Shown here one piece after another: positions 26,039 through 36,159 of a stretch of 64,000 nucleotides of DNA (positions are counted from its first letter, which is position 1; each line of letters opens with the position of its first letter). The notes under the pieces are model-generated. The model was not told the origin of the DNA and ran no database searches. It was given only the letters and a program-made list of their open reading frames with translations. Position numbers and translations under genes: made by a program. The DNA is from Pseudomonas mosselii (lineage in GTDB: Bacteria; Pseudomonadota; Gammaproteobacteria; Pseudomonadales; Pseudomonadaceae), in the NCBI RefSeq assembly GCF_005796105.1, contig NZ_VAUO01000005.1, forward strand, positions 248,001-312,000, in the 5' to 3' direction.

Positions 26039-26191
26039 CTGTCGTGAATCTCTTGTTTTTATTGGGCGAGCCGTGGCGTTGCGGGTGCGGACCACAGGGT
26101 CTGGGCGTCTTTTTGTAAGAGCGTGTGCAACGTTGCGAGGAGGATGGTGCGCGGCAGGGTGGGGGCGAGGCAATTCGTCGCAAACGGAAAC

Positions 26192-26206
26192 GGGCGATTA
26201 TCGAAC
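26192..26206 (-). promoter_or_regulatory. PcaR-like box upstream of the porin gene
   Basis: Read on the minus strand this is GTTCGATAATCGCCC, 14 of 15 identical to the PcaR box and oriented toward the porin gene, whose start is 154 bp away. Confidence 0.68.
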
Positions 26207-26235
26207 GAAATGTTCCAGTTAGTTAATTCTGCACT

Positions 26236-26350
26236 TGTAGGAGCGGCCTTGTGTCGCGAAAGGGCTGCGCAGCGGCCCCAGGATTCCAGCCAAGGCACAC
26301 ATTGTCGGGGCCGCTTTGCGGCCCTTTCGCGACACAAGGCCGCTCCTACA
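26236..26350. repeat. Inverted REP pair (BIME-like) with 30-bp perfect arms
   Basis: Arms 26236-26265 and 26321-26350 are perfect reverse complements (start TGTAGGAGCGGCCTTGTG), with an inner imperfect hairpin AGCGGCCCC / GGGGCCGCT. The pair lies upstream of the porin gene and downstream of ttgC. Confidence 0.85.
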
Positions 26351-26372
26351 GGGGAGGTGAACGACGGGTAAC

Positions 26373-26401
26373 AAAAAGCCCACCGCGAGGGTGGGCTTTT
26401 T
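26373..26401 (-). terminator. Rho-independent terminator of ttgABC
   Basis: AAAAAGCCCACC / GGTGGGCTTTTT form a 12-bp stem around a five-base loop, with a T run on the minus strand, 16 bp after the ttgC stop. Confidence 0.92.
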
Positions 26402-26417
26402 GCCGTAGCCAGATCGA

Positions 26418-27860
26418 TCAGCCCTTGGGCTTGTCGATCGAGGCCTGCTGCTGGGTCTGCTCGTACCAGCCACCACCGAGGGCCTTGTACAGGTTGACCT
26501 CGCTGACCAACTGCGACAGGCGATCGCTGATCAGCGACTGCTGGGCGCTGAACAGGTTGCGCTGGGCATCGAGGAAGGTCAGGTTGCTGTCGATACCGAT
26601 ACGGTAGCGACGCTCGGCCAGGCGGTAGTAGTCCTGGTTGGCTTGCACCAGATCGCGCTGGGCCTGCAACTGCTCTTCGAACGTCTTGCGTGCGGCCAGG
26701 CCATCGGCGACTTCCTGGAAGGCGGTCTGGATGGTTTTTTCGTACTTGGCGACGTTGATGTCCTTCTGGATCTTCGAATAGTCCAGGCTCGCTTTCAGGC
26801 TGCCGGCGTTGAAGATCGGCAGGTTGATCTGCGGCTGGAACAGCCAGGTGCCCGAGCCGCCCTTGAACAGCCCGCCCATGGTCGGGCTCAGGGTGCCAGC
26901 ATTGGCGGTCAGGCTGATGCTTGGGAAGAACGCTGCGCGGGCGGCGCCGATGTTGGCATTGGCGGCCTTGAGCAGGTGCTCGGCTTCCTGGATGTCCGGG
27001 CGGCGTTGCAGCAGCTCGGAGGGAAGGCCTGCCGGGACTTCAGCCAGCTGGTTGGCGTCCAGAGTCAGCGGTGCAGGCAGGTTGCCCACGCCGGTACCGA
27101 CCAGCACGGTCAGGCTGTTGAGGTCCTGTGCGACCAGGCGCTGGTACTGCGACAGCTTGACCCGCGCGCCTTCGACGGCGGTGCGCGCCTGGCTCAGGTC
27201 CAACGCCGATGCCACGCCGACTTCGTTGCTGCGGCGGGTGAGGCTGTAGCTTTCTTCGTAGGTCTTCAGCGTTTCTTCGGTCAGCTTCAGCAGCGCCTGG
27301 TCAGCTTGCCAGGTGTAGTAGGCGTTGGCCACGCTGGCCACCAGGCTGATCTGCGTGGAGCGGCGTGCCTGTTCGCTGGACAGGTAGGTTTCCAGGGCTT
27401 GTTGCGTAAGGCTGCGCACACGGCCGAACAGGTCCAGTTCGTAGGCGCTGACGCCCAAGGTCGCGGAGTACTGGCTGGTGATATTGGCCTCGCCGGTCTG
27501 CGACATGTCGGCCGGGACACGCTGGCGGCTGCCGCTGCCAGTTGCCGACACTGCCGGGTACAGGTCGGCGCGCTGGATGCGGTACTGCGCGCGGTAGGCG
27601 TCGATGTTCAACGCCGCGACGCGCAAGTCTCGGTTGTTTTCCAACGAGGCCTGGATCAGTTGCTGCAGCGCCGGGTCGTGGAAGAACTGGCGCCAGCCTT
27701 GCTCGGCGGCTGCCACGTCGGCCGACTCGGTCGGCGAGTACGCAGGGCCTTGCGGCCACTGCACAGCTACCGGCGACTCGGGGGTCTGGTAGTCGGGAAT
27801 CAGCGAACAGCCGCCGAGGATGAAGGCGGTGACCGCCAGGGACAACAAAGACTTGGTCAT
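26418..27860 (-). CDS. ttgC: TtgC outer-membrane efflux channel lipoprotein
   Basis: TtgC is the TolC/OprM-type outer-membrane duct of the TtgABC pump. The 480-residue protein has a lipoprotein signal peptide with lipobox ILGGC (Cys18), then two repeats of the outer-membrane efflux protein domain ([40 protein letters not shown]). The C-terminus is hydrophilic ([11 protein letters not shown]). The start overlaps the ttgB stop by four bases. The terminator follows at once. Confidence 0.95.
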   Translation of the reverse strand: MTKSLLSLAVTAFILGGCSLIPDYQTPESPVAVQWPQGPAYSPTESADVAAAEQGWRQFFHDPALQQLIQASLENNRDLRVAALNIDAYRAQYRIQRADLYPAVSATGSGSRQRVPADMSQTGEANITSQYSATLGVSAYELDLFGRVRSLTQQALETYLSSEQARRSTQISLVASVANAYYTWQADQALLKLTEETLKTYEESYSLTRRSNEVGVASALDLSQARTAVEGARVKLSQYQRLVAQDLNSLTVLVGTGVGNLPAPLTLDANQLAEVPAGLPSELLQRRPDIQEAEHLLKAANANIGAARAAFFPSISLTANAGTLSPTMGGLFKGGSGTWLFQPQINLPIFNAGSLKASLDYSKIQKDINVAKYEKTIQTAFQEVADGLAARKTFEEQLQAQRDLVQANQDYYRLAERRYRIGIDSNLTFLDAQRNLFSAQQSLISDRLSQLVSEVNLYKALGGGWYEQTQQQASIDKPKG

Positions 27861-30800
27861 TGCCCAGCCTCATAACGTGGAGTTTCAGGGGTGGCGTGTT
27901 TGTCGTGTTCTTTTTTGCCGAACAGCGACGACACCGCGACGAAGAACAGAGGTACCCAGAAGATCGCAAGTACCGTGGCGCTGATCATGCCGCCGATCAC
28001 ACCGGTACCGATGGCGTGTTGGCTGCCGGCACCGGCGCCGCTGGCGATGGTCAACGGTACCACGCCGAGGATGAACGCCAGCGAGGTCATGATGATCGGA
28101 CGCAGACGCATGCGGCACGCCTCGATGGCCGAATCGTACAGGCTGCGGCCTTGCTCGTGCAGTTCCTTGGCGAATTCGACGATCAGGATGGCGTTCTTCG
28201 CCGCCAGGCCGATGGTGGTCAGCAGGCCGACCAGGAAGTACACGTCGTTGGACAGCCCGCGCAGGCTGGTGGCCAGCAGCGCACCGATGATCCCCAGCGG
28301 TACTACCAGTACCACGGCGATCGGGATCGACCAGCTTTCGTACAGGGCTGCCAGGCAGAGGAACACGAACAGTACCGAGAGGGCGAACAGTGCCGGCATC
28401 TGCGAGCCGGAGAGTTTTTCCTCGTAGGACATGCCGGTCCAGGAGTAGCCGATGCCCGCTGGCAGTTGGCCGGCGATGCGCTCGACCTCGGCCATGGCTT
28501 CACCGGTACTGTAGCCAGGGGCTGGCGCACCGAGGATTTCCATCGCCTCGACGCCGTTGTAGCGCGACAGCTTCGGCGAGCCGTAGGTCCATTCACCCTT
28601 GGCGAACGAGGAGAATGGCACCATTTCACCGGCGCTGTTGCGCACGTACCACTTCTGCAGGTCTTCCGGGTTCATCCGCGCGTTGGGTTGCCCCTGGATG
28701 TACACCTTCTTGACCCTGCCACGGTCGATGAAGTCGTTGACGTAGCTGGCCCCCAGGGCAATCGACAGGGTGTTGTTGATGTCCGAGATGGTCACGCCCA
28801 GGGCGCTGGCACGCTCGTCATCGATGCTCAGCTGGTACTGCGGCTCATCGTTCAGGCCGTTCGGGCGCACGGCACTGAGGATCTTGCTCTGCGCGGCCAT
28901 GCCCAGGAACTGGTTGCGCGCTTCCATCAACTTGGCGTGGCCGACACCGCCGCGATCCTGGAGGTACACGTCAAAGCCGGTGGCGTTACCCAGCTCCAGT
29001 ACCGCAGGCGGGGCGAAGGCGAACACCATTGCGTCGCGGAAGCTGAAGAAGTGTTGCTGGGCGCGTTGTGCCAGGTTGAACACACTGTTCTCGGCGGAGC
29101 GCTCGCCCCATGGCTTGAGCATGATGAAGGCCATGCCCGAGCTTTGACCGCGACCGGCGAAGTTGAAACCGTTGACGGTAAATACCGACGACACGGTGTC
29201 GGCTTCGTCCTTGAGCAGGTATTCGCGCATCTGGTCGACCACCGCCTGGGTGCGCTCGGCACTGGAGCCGGCCGGAGTCTGCACCTGGGCGAACAGCACG
29301 CCTTGGTCTTCCTCGGGCAGGAACGCGGTAGGAATGCGCGCGAACAGCCAGATCATGCCGACCACGATCAGCGCATAGGCCAGCAGGAACGGCACCTTGT
29401 TGCGCAGAATGGTGCCGACGCTGCGCTCGTAGCCTTGCACGCTCTTGTCGAAGTTACGGTTGAACCAGCCGAAGAAACCACCCTTGGCGGTGTGGTGCTC
29501 GCCCTTTTTCAGGGGCTTGAGCATGGTGGCGCACAGTGCTGGGGTGAAGATCAGCGCAACCAGTACCGACAGGCCCATGGCTGAGACGATGGTGATCGAG
29601 AACTGACGGTAGATCACGCCGGTGGAGCCGCCGAAGAACGCCATCGGCAGCAATACCGCCGACAGCACTAGGGCGATACCCACCAGCGCCCCCTGGATCT
29701 GCTCCATGGAGCGCTTAGTCGCCTCCTTGGGCGGCAACCCCTCTTCGGACATCACCCGCTCGACGTTTTCCACCACGACGATGGCGTCGTCCACCAGCAG
29801 GCCGATCGCCAGGACCATCGCGAACATGGTCAAGGTGTTGATGCTGAAACCCGCTGCGGCCAGGATGCCGAAGGTGCCCAGCAGTACCACCGGCACGGTC
29901 ATGGTGGTGATGATGGTGGCACGGAAGTTCTGCAGGAACAGGTACATCACCAGGAACACCAGCACCACGGCCTCGATCAGGGTGTGGATCACGCCGCTGA
30001 TCGATTCGGTGACCACTGGGGTGGTGTCATACGGGAACACGGCCTTCACGCCTGGCGGGAAGAACGGCTCCAGGTCGCTGATGGTCTTGCGCAGCGCCTT
30101 GGCGGTATCCAGGGCGTTGGCGCCGGTCGCCAGCTTAACCGCCAGGCCCGAGGCCGGCTTGCCGTTGAACTGTGCGCTGACCGAATAGTTCTCACCACCC
30201 AGGCCGACCGTGGCAACGTCTTTGACGCGCACCTGCGATCCGTCGGCGTTGACCTTGAGCAGAATGTTGCCGAACTGTTCGGCGGTCTGCAGACGGGTCT
30301 TGCCGATGATGGTGGCGTTCAGTTGCGTGCCCGGCACTGCCGGCAGGCCGCCGAGCTGGCCGGAGGACACCTGCACGTTCTGCGCGGCCACGGCGGTCTT
30401 GACGTCGACCGGGGTCAGCTGGAACTTGTTCAGCTTGGCCGGATCGAGCCAGATACGCATGGCGTACTGGGCGCCGAACACCTGGAAATCACCGACCCCT
30501 GCGGTACGCGAGATCGGGTCCTGCATGTTCGAGACGATGTAGTTGGCCAGGTCGTCCTTGGTCATGCTGCCGTCTTCGGACACCAGGCCGATCACCAGCA
30601 GGAAGTTCTTCACCGCCTTGGTGACGCGGATACCCTGCTGCTGCACTTCTTGCGGCAGCAGCGGGGTGGCCAGGTTGAGCTTGTTCTGCACCTGCACCTG
30701 CGCGGTGTCCGCGTTGGTGCCCTGCTCGAAGGTGGCGGTGATGGTCATGCTGCCGTCGGAGTTACTTTCGGACGACACATAACGCAGGTTGTCGATGCCG

Positions 30801-31009
30801 TTGAGCTGCTGCTCGATGACCTGTACCACGGTGTCCTGCACCGTTTGCGCCGAGGCGCCGGGGTAGGTCACGGCGATGGCGATGGCCGGCGGCGCGATGC
30901 TGGGGTACTGGTTGATCGGCAGCTTCAGGATCGACAGGGCGCCGACCAGCATGATCACCAAGGCGATCACCCAAGCGAAGATCGGGCGATCGATAAAGAA
31001 CTTCGACAT
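27857..31009 (-). CDS. ttgB: TtgB RND multidrug/solvent efflux pump
   Basis: TtgB is the inner-membrane proton-driven HAE1-type RND pump. The 1050 residues show the canonical [20 protein letters not shown] start, two 6-span halves, the proton-relay Asp pair in [18 protein letters not shown] of TM4, porter loops with [14 protein letters not shown] and [20 protein letters not shown], and the C-terminal [20 protein letters not shown]. It lies three bases after ttgA and overlaps ttgC. Known substrates of the P. putida pump are antibiotics, flavonoids and toluene. Confidence 0.96.
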   Translation of the reverse strand: MSKFFIDRPIFAWVIALVIMLVGALSILKLPINQYPSIAPPAIAIAVTYPGASAQTVQDTVVQVIEQQLNGIDNLRYVSSESNSDGSMTITATFEQGTNADTAQVQVQNKLNLATPLLPQEVQQQGIRVTKAVKNFLLVIGLVSEDGSMTKDDLANYIVSNMQDPISRTAGVGDFQVFGAQYAMRIWLDPAKLNKFQLTPVDVKTAVAAQNVQVSSGQLGGLPAVPGTQLNATIIGKTRLQTAEQFGNILLKVNADGSQVRVKDVATVGLGGENYSVSAQFNGKPASGLAVKLATGANALDTAKALRKTISDLEPFFPPGVKAVFPYDTTPVVTESISGVIHTLIEAVVLVFLVMYLFLQNFRATIITTMTVPVVLLGTFGILAAAGFSINTLTMFAMVLAIGLLVDDAIVVVENVERVMSEEGLPPKEATKRSMEQIQGALVGIALVLSAVLLPMAFFGGSTGVIYRQFSITIVSAMGLSVLVALIFTPALCATMLKPLKKGEHHTAKGGFFGWFNRNFDKSVQGYERSVGTILRNKVPFLLAYALIVVGMIWLFARIPTAFLPEEDQGVLFAQVQTPAGSSAERTQAVVDQMREYLLKDEADTVSSVFTVNGFNFAGRGQSSGMAFIMLKPWGERSAENSVFNLAQRAQQHFFSFRDAMVFAFAPPAVLELGNATGFDVYLQDRGGVGHAKLMEARNQFLGMAAQSKILSAVRPNGLNDEPQYQLSIDDERASALGVTISDINNTLSIALGASYVNDFIDRGRVKKVYIQGQPNARMNPEDLQKWYVRNSAGEMVPFSSFAKGEWTYGSPKLSRYNGVEAMEILGAPAPGYSTGEAMAEVERIAGQLPAGIGYSWTGMSYEEKLSGSQMPALFALSVLFVFLCLAALYESWSIPIAVVLVVPLGIIGALLATSLRGLSNDVYFLVGLLTTIGLAAKNAILIVEFAKELHEQGRSLYDSAIEACRMRLRPIIMTSLAFILGVVPLTIASGAGAGSQHAIGTGVIGGMISATVLAIFWVPLFFVAVSSLFGKKEHDKHATPETPRYEAGQ

Positions 31010-31012
31010 GGT

Positions 31013-32167
31013 TTACTCCGCTTTGGCGTCTGCTTTCGCTGCGCTGGACTGATCAGAGCTGCCCGGCTTGTTGACGTTGGTGGCTTCGCTGACCTTGACC
31101 TCGACGCCTGGGCGCACGTATTGCAGGCCTTCAGTGATCAGGCGGTCACCTGGGTTCAGGCCTTCCTCGATCAGCCAGTCGTGGCCCAGGGTACGGCTGG
31201 CCTTGAGCTGGCGCAGTTCGACTTTATTCTCCTGGTTGACCACCATCGCGGTCGGCGCGCCCTTCAGGTCGCGTGTCACGCCTTGTTGCGGGGCCAGGAT
31301 GGCGTTGGCATTGACACCGGCTTGCAGGCGCGCGTGCACGAACATGCCCGGCAGCAGGGTATGGTCGGGATTGGGGAAGATGGCGCGCAGGGTGACGGAA
31401 CCTGTGGTCTCATCGACGGCCACTTCAGAGAACTCCAGGCGACCTTGTTGCTTGTACAGGCTGCCGTCTTCGAGCACCAACTGCACTTGCGCGGCGTTGT
31501 CACCGGCCTTTTGCAGTTGGCCGCTTTCCAGGTCACGGCGCAGCTTGAGCAGCTCGGCGGTGGACTGGGTGACGTCGACGTAGATCGGGTCGAGCTGCTG
31601 GATGGTGGCCATGGCGTTGGCCTGGCCGTTGCTCACCAGGGCGCCTTCGGTGAACGAGGAGCGACCGATGCGGCCGCTGATCGGGGCCAGCACCTTGGTG
31701 TAGCGCAAATCGATCTGGGCGCTCTTGAGCGAGGCCTCGGCCTGCAATCGTTTGGCATTGGCATCGTCGTACTCCTGCTTGGAGACGGCTTGCTCGTCGA
31801 TCAGTTGCTTGTAGCGATCGGCCAGCGAGCGGGTAGCCTGCAGGTTGGCCTGTGCGTTGGCCAGCGTGGCCTCATAGACGGCCGGGTCGATCTGGTAGAG
31901 CTGCTGCCCTTCCTTGACGTCGCTGCCTTCCTTGAACAGGCGCTTGAGGATGATGCCGTTGACCTGAGGGCGAACCTCGGCGACCCGGTAGGCGCTGGTG
32001 CGCCCCGGCAGTTCCGAGGTCAGGGTGAAGGCCTGCGGCTGTAGGGTAACGACGCCGACCTGAGGCGCCTGCGCTGCGGGCGGGGCTTCTTCTTTCTTAC
32101 AGCCGCTGAGCAGTGTTGCCAGGGCGACGGCGGAAACCAGAGCGGTAACAGCTGGCTTGAATTGCAT
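31013..32167 (-). CDS. ttgA: TtgA periplasmic adaptor lipoprotein
   Basis: TtgA links TtgB to TtgC in the periplasm. The 384-residue precursor has lipobox LLSGC (Cys23). The lipoyl half motif GRTSAYRVAEVRPQVNGII is followed by a coiled hairpin (EATLANAQANLQATRSLADR), then KVLAPISGRIGRSSFTEGAL and the beta-barrel/membrane-proximal domains. It is the first gene of ttgABC and divergent from ttgR, with the TtgR operator between them. Confidence 0.95.
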   Translation of the reverse strand: MQFKPAVTALVSAVALATLLSGCKKEEAPPAAQAPQVGVVTLQPQAFTLTSELPGRTSAYRVAEVRPQVNGIILKRLFKEGSDVKEGQQLYQIDPAVYEATLANAQANLQATRSLADRYKQLIDEQAVSKQEYDDANAKRLQAEASLKSAQIDLRYTKVLAPISGRIGRSSFTEGALVSNGQANAMATIQQLDPIYVDVTQSTAELLKLRRDLESGQLQKAGDNAAQVQLVLEDGSLYKQQGRLEFSEVAVDETTGSVTLRAIFPNPDHTLLPGMFVHARLQAGVNANAILAPQQGVTRDLKGAPTAMVVNQENKVELRQLKASRTLGHDWLIEEGLNPGDRLITEGLQYVRPGVEVKVSEATNVNKPGSSDQSSAAKADAKAE

Positions 32168-32256
32168 GAGGATCCTCGGGTCGCAGGAGCAGGGAAGCTC
32201 AAGAATAGTGGAAGAGTTCTGTCAGAAGAATGCTATCGGGTGGATAAATAGCTTGC

Positions 32257-32296
32257 TAAGGAATATACTTACATTCATGGTTGTTTGTAAATAGCG
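32257..32296. promoter_or_regulatory. TtgR operator in the ttgA-ttgR intergenic region
   Basis: The pseudopalindrome TTACATTCATGG / TTGTTTGTAA (32269-32290) within 32257-32296 matches the published TtgR operator (ACAAACAACCATGAATGTAA read on the minus strand). It lies 102 bp from ttgA and 132 bp from ttgR, so TtgR can cover both promoters. Confidence 0.88.
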
Positions 32297-32421
32297 CCGG
32301 CAGGTACTCGATTACCACCGCGAAGTGATCCATTTTCCCGGGTATCGCCCTGCAAGAGGCGACCCCGGCCTGATTCCCGTGCGGCTATTGCCTGTGCGGG
32401 GCCTGATGAGGTTGTACTGCC

Positions 32422-33054
32422 ATGGTCCGTCGAACCAAAGAAGAAGCCCAGGAAACGCGCGCCCAGATCATCGAGGCTGCGGAAAAGGCCTTCTATAAGC
32501 GCGGGGTTGCGCGTACCACCCTGGCCGATATCGCCGAACGCGCGGGCGTGACCCGTGGCGCGATCTACTGGCATTTCAGTAACAAAGCCGACCTTGTCCA
32601 GGCGTTGCTCGACAGCTTGCGCGAAACCCATGACCACCTTGCACGTGCCAGCGAGAGCGAGGACGAGCTTGACCCGCTTGGCTGCATGCGCAAGCTGCTG
32701 CTGCAAGTGTTCAACGAGCTGGTGCTCGACGCCCGGACCCGGCGTATCAACGAAATCCTGCATCACAAGTGCGAGTTCACCGATGACATGTGTGAAATCC
32801 GCCAGCAGCGCCAGAGCGCCGTGATCGATTGCCATGAGGGCATCGCCCTGGCCCTCAGTAACGCGGTGCGCCGGCAACAGTTGCCGGCAGACCTCGATTG
32901 CGAGCGTGCCGCAGTGGCCCTGTTCGCGTATGTCGATGGTTTGATCGGGCGCTGGCTGCTGTTGCCGGAGAGTTTCGACCTGCTGCGCGATGCCGAGAAA
33001 TGGGTCGACACCGGGCTGGATATGCTGCGCTTGAGCCCGGGGCTGCGCAAATGA
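32422..33054 (+). CDS. ttgR: TetR-family repressor of ttgABC
   Basis: TtgR is a dimeric repressor that leaves its operator on binding antibiotics or plant flavonoids. The 210-residue protein has the TetR helix-turn-helix [20 protein letters not shown] with WHFSNKADL (about 28-60), a ligand domain rich in hydrophobics (about 80-200), and the C-terminus [12 protein letters not shown] typical of TtgR. Length equals the P. putida protein (210). It is autoregulated through the shared operator. Confidence 0.96.
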   Translation: MVRRTKEEAQETRAQIIEAAEKAFYKRGVARTTLADIAERAGVTRGAIYWHFSNKADLVQALLDSLRETHDHLARASESEDELDPLGCMRKLLLQVFNELVLDARTRRINEILHHKCEFTDDMCEIRQQRQSAVIDCHEGIALALSNAVRRQQLPADLDCERAAVALFAYVDGLIGRWLLLPESFDLLRDAEKWVDTGLDMLRLSPGLRK

Positions 33055-33159
33055 GACTTTGTGAATGATTGTGAGGAAGTGTTGCCCGCTTTTCATTAAG
33101 CGGTGATTAAGGCTTGTCGCGCCCGCGCGCGCAGCATGGCGGCGCAGACGCTGACGGCC

Positions 33160-34611
33160 TCAGCGCCCGCGTAATTGCCGGTCCGGCAGTGCCAGCGCCG
33201 CCATCAATCCCAGTAGTGCCACACTGGCACTGCCGAGCAACAGGTGGCGGAAGGTCTCCACCAGTCGGGCTTGGGTTGCCGCGTCCGTTTCTCCGGTTTG
33301 CAAGCTGCCCAGCAGCGGGTTGCCGCTCATTTCGAACCCTTCGAGGTGCAGCAGCGCCAGCAACAGGCTCGACATGCACGCTACCCCCAGCGCACCGCCG
33401 AGCGAGCGGAACAGGTTGGTGGTGCTGGTCGCAACGCCGATATCCTTGGCTTCCACGGCGCTCTGGGTGCCCACCAGCGAAGTGGGGAACTGCAAGCCGC
33501 AGGCGATTCCGCTTAGCAGCATGAACAGGGTACTCCATCCGCCTGCCTGCACAGGCGTCAGGGCCATGGCGGCGATCGCCAGTGGCATCAGCAGTGCGCC
33601 GGCCAGGATCTGTGGTTTGTAGCGGCCGGTGCGGCTGGTCATGCGCCCGCCAGTGAAGGCGCCTAGCGGCAGCCCCATGGCCAGGGGCAGCAAATGCAGG
33701 GCGGCGCTGTCGGCACCGGCACCGGTGATGCCTTGGTATCGCAATGGCATCAGCATGGTCAGCGAGATCGACTGGAAGCTGGCGAAGAAAATCACGCACC
33801 AGCACAACACCGCTGTGCGGTTAGCGAACAGGCTCATCGGCAGCAACGGTTCGCGGCAGCGGCGCTCGTGGGCAATCAATACGAGCAGCCCGAGCATCGC
33901 GCACCCCAGTAGCGCCAGCACGTGTGCGGACAGCCAGGCATGCCCCTGGCCGACCAATGTGATGCCCAGCAGCAGGCTGCCCAGGCCGATGATCATCAGC
34001 AACGCGCCCAGATAATCGACCTGTGCCTCGCGGCGTTTCACCGACAGGCCGTCCAGGGCGCGGTGGATCGCCCACAGCGCGATCAGCCCCAGTGGCAGGT
34101 TGATCCAGAACACCCAGCGCCACGACAGGTACTCGGTCAGCCAGCCGCCCAGCACCGGCCCTGCGACACTGGCCAGGGCGTACATACTGCTGAAATAACC
34201 CTGATAGCGCCCGCGTTCGCGCGGCGGCACGAAGTCGCCGATGATCGCCTGGCTCACCGAGACCATGCCGCCAGCGCCGATCCCCTGGATCACCCGCGCC
34301 AGCACCAGTTGCGGCATGTCCTGGGCTAGGCCGCAGGCCATCGAGGCCAGGGTGAACAGCGCCGTGCCGGTGAGGATCATGCGCCGGCGCCCATACAAAT
34401 CGCCGAGCTTGCCGTAGATCGGCACGGCGATGGTCATGGCCACCATATACCCGGAGATGACCCAGGCCAGCAGGGCGACGTCGTTGAACTGGGCGCTGAT
34501 TGCCGGCATCGACACGGCGACGATGGTCTGGTCCAGGGCACCGAGGAAGATCGCCAGCATCAGTGCGGTCAGAACGCTGCGCAGAACGCTAGGGGGCAGG
34601 GCGGCAGTCAC
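33160..34611 (-). CDS. DHA2-type MFS drug exporter (EmrB/QacA family)
   Basis: This 483-residue inner-membrane protein has 14 predicted spans. It starts with MLAIFLGALDQTIVAVSMPA (TM1, DHA2 motif D1), has YGKLGDLYGRRRMILTGTAL (MFS loop) and motif C at LGGWLTEYLSWRWVFWINLP. The GTG at 34611 is chosen: AAGG lies nine bases upstream and TM1 follows directly, while an ATG-like start 47 codons upstream adds unrelated sequence. It lies convergent with ttgR; no membrane-fusion partner (EmrA) is adjacent, so it may work alone. Substrate unknown. Confidence 0.85.
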   Translation of the reverse strand: MTAALPPSVLRSVLTALMLAIFLGALDQTIVAVSMPAISAQFNDVALLAWVISGYMVAMTIAVPIYGKLGDLYGRRRMILTGTALFTLASMACGLAQDMPQLVLARVIQGIGAGGMVSVSQAIIGDFVPPRERGRYQGYFSSMYALASVAGPVLGGWLTEYLSWRWVFWINLPLGLIALWAIHRALDGLSVKRREAQVDYLGALLMIIGLGSLLLGITLVGQGHAWLSAHVLALLGCAMLGLLVLIAHERRCREPLLPMSLFANRTAVLCWCVIFFASFQSISLTMLMPLRYQGITGAGADSAALHLLPLAMGLPLGAFTGGRMTSRTGRYKPQILAGALLMPLAIAAMALTPVQAGGWSTLFMLLSGIACGLQFPTSLVGTQSAVEAKDIGVATSTTNLFRSLGGALGVACMSSLLLALLHLEGFEMSGNPLLGSLQTGETDAATQARLVETFRHLLLGSASVALLGLMAALALPDRQLRGR

Positions 34612-35026
34612 GGGATTACCTTGTGGTGGGCGGTCAGCGCAGAGCTTGTCCGCGCCGACAGTGTGCGGGGAGGCGGCCTGAACGGCGATCAGCCAATTTG
34701 TAATGGACCGATTGTAACCTGAGTTACGTAGCTTCCTATGTACTACGTGCATCCCCTATGCAAGATCGGCATTGGCCCATTCATCGTTCAAAGCATGGCC
34801 GCGTGATATCGTGATAGGGCCGCAGAGGCTGAAATCCGGGGCCTGCACCAGCGTGGTGCAGCCATTTGCCGCAGGGTTTCGCGTCGCTGTATGTCCACAC
34901 CTTCTATTCCTCTGCCTGCATGTCGAGCATGACCGCCCAGATGGCGACGGTTGTAACAGTCAGGTAGACCCGATACAGGGGTCGGTTTTCAGCCGTTCAA
35001 CATTTTCTATATAAAGCGGAGTGATC
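34612..35026. other. Intergenic region between the MFS exporter and the oxaloacetate decarboxylase gene
   Basis: This 415-bp region is divergent promoter space. It has a dyad CTGCACCA / TGGTGCAG at 34843-34861 without a T run, and a TACGTA-rich stretch around 34722-34750. No gene with credible start and composition was seen. Confidence 0.5.
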
Positions 35027-35896
35027 ATGCCCAAGGCTTCCCACCACGATCTGCGCAATGCCTTGCGCGAACTGTTCGATTCCGGTTCGTGCTATCACAC
35101 CGCTTCGGTGTTTGACCCCATGTCTGCGCGCATCGCCGCCGACTTGGGCTTTGAAGTCGGTATTCTCGGGGGCTCGGTCGCCTCGTTGCAGGTGCTTGCT
35201 GCACCGGACTTCGCCCTGATCACCCTCAGTGAATTCGTCGAGCAGGCCACCCGCATCGGCCGCGTTGCCCAACTGCCGGTGCTTGCCGATGCCGACCATG
35301 GCTATGGCAATGCGCTCAACGTGATGCGCACGGTGATCGAACTTGAACGCGCTGGCGTCGCCGGGCTTACCCTCGAAGATACCCTGCTGCCGGCCCAGTT
35401 CGGCCGCAAGTCCACCGACCTGATTTCCGTGGAAGAGGGCGTGGGCAAGATCCGCGCGGCCCTTGAGGCACGCGTCGACCCAGCCTTGGCGATCATCGCC
35501 CGGACCAACGCCGGCGTGCTGAGCACCGAGGAGATCATCGTGCGGACCCAGAGCTACCAGAAGGCTGGCGCCGATGGTATCTGCATGGTGGGGGTGAAGG
35601 ACTTCGATCAACTGGAGCAGATCGCCGAACACCTCAGCGTGCCGCTGATGCTGGTCACCTACGGCAATCCGAACCTGCGTGACGACGAGCGCCTCGCGCG
35701 CCTGGGTGTGCGCATCGTGGTTGATGGGCACGCCGCCTACTTTGCTGCGATCAAGGCCACCTACGACTGCCTGCGCCTGCAACGTGGTCAGCAGAACAAG
35801 TCGGAAAACCTCAGCGCCACCGAACTTTCGCACACCTACACCCAGCCTGAGGACTACATCCGTTGGGCCAAGGAGTACATGAGCGTCGAGGAGTGA
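35027..35896 (+). CDS. Oxaloacetate decarboxylase (PEP mutase / isocitrate lyase superfamily)
   Basis: This 289-residue protein is closely similar to P. aeruginosa PA4872, shown to decarboxylate oxaloacetate to pyruvate in a Mg-dependent way. It has the superfamily core [20 protein letters not shown], the metal-binding [15 protein letters not shown] and the [20 protein letters not shown] segment, in place of the KKCGH loop of isocitrate lyases. The barrel ends with [20 protein letters not shown]. The ATG at 35027 follows GCGGAG; an ATA at 35021 is also in frame. Cytoplasmic. No partner gene is adjacent on the same strand. Confidence 0.92.
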   Translation: MPKASHHDLRNALRELFDSGSCYHTASVFDPMSARIAADLGFEVGILGGSVASLQVLAAPDFALITLSEFVEQATRIGRVAQLPVLADADHGYGNALNVMRTVIELERAGVAGLTLEDTLLPAQFGRKSTDLISVEEGVGKIRAALEARVDPALAIIARTNAGVLSTEEIIVRTQSYQKAGADGICMVGVKDFDQLEQIAEHLSVPLMLVTYGNPNLRDDERLARLGVRIVVDGHAAYFAAIKATYDCLRLQRGQQNKSENLSATELSHTYTQPEDYIRWAKEYMSVEE

Positions 35897-35905
35897 CCTG
35901 GCGGT

Positions 35906-36079
35906 TTACCTGACGGCGCTCAAGGTGGCGGTGTGCGGTACGCAATGCTCCAGCGCGCAGCTGGCAGCGCTGTTGGGTTGGCTGCGTAGCAGCTCGACCC
36001 GCCAGCAGGCCGAGGCGTAGAGTCCGGCAACGGCGACAATGGCGAAGACGAGGGCGCAACGCCTGAACTTGATGCTCAT
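35906..36079 (-). CDS. Small membrane-anchored or exported protein, 57 residues
   Basis: This is a short gene with a perfect AGGAGGT Shine-Dalgarno sequence before its ATG. It begins MSIKFRRCALVFAIVAVAGL, a basic N-terminus followed by one membrane span or signal sequence, then a 30-residue polar tail with three Cys (in SACWRV and CALEHCVPH). It may be a periplasmic peptide with a disulfide, or a bitopic membrane protein. I do not recognise it. It lies convergent with the oxaloacetate decarboxylase gene, nine bases away, and downstream of a LysR gene on the same strand. Confidence 0.6.
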   Translation of the reverse strand: MSIKFRRCALVFAIVAVAGLYASACWRVELLRSQPNSAASCALEHCVPHTATLSAVR

Positions 36080-36159
36080 GGTGCCTACCTCCTGCTGATG
36101 CAACAGGTGATCCTTCCTAAGCATAGGCTGGATTGATCGATCTGCACCGGGAATCTGCT

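Larger units (their letters stand above)
26039..26417. other. Porin-ttgC intergenic region
   Basis: This 379-bp region has the porin leader, a PcaR-like box (26192-26206), a 115-bp inverted REP pair (26236-26350) and the ttgC terminator (26373-26401). No further gene was seen. Confidence 0.7.

Noticed and set aside
27860..32044. Very long open frames opposite ttgB and ttgA (574 and 686 codons)
   Set aside because: They are antisense to strongly conserved RND genes, lack recognisable domains and are typical of GC-rich codon bias leaving the opposite strand open.
34843..34861. Hairpin CTGCACCA / TGGTGCAG as a terminator
   Set aside because: There is no T run and it lies in divergent promoter space with no gene ending nearby; at most it is an operator.
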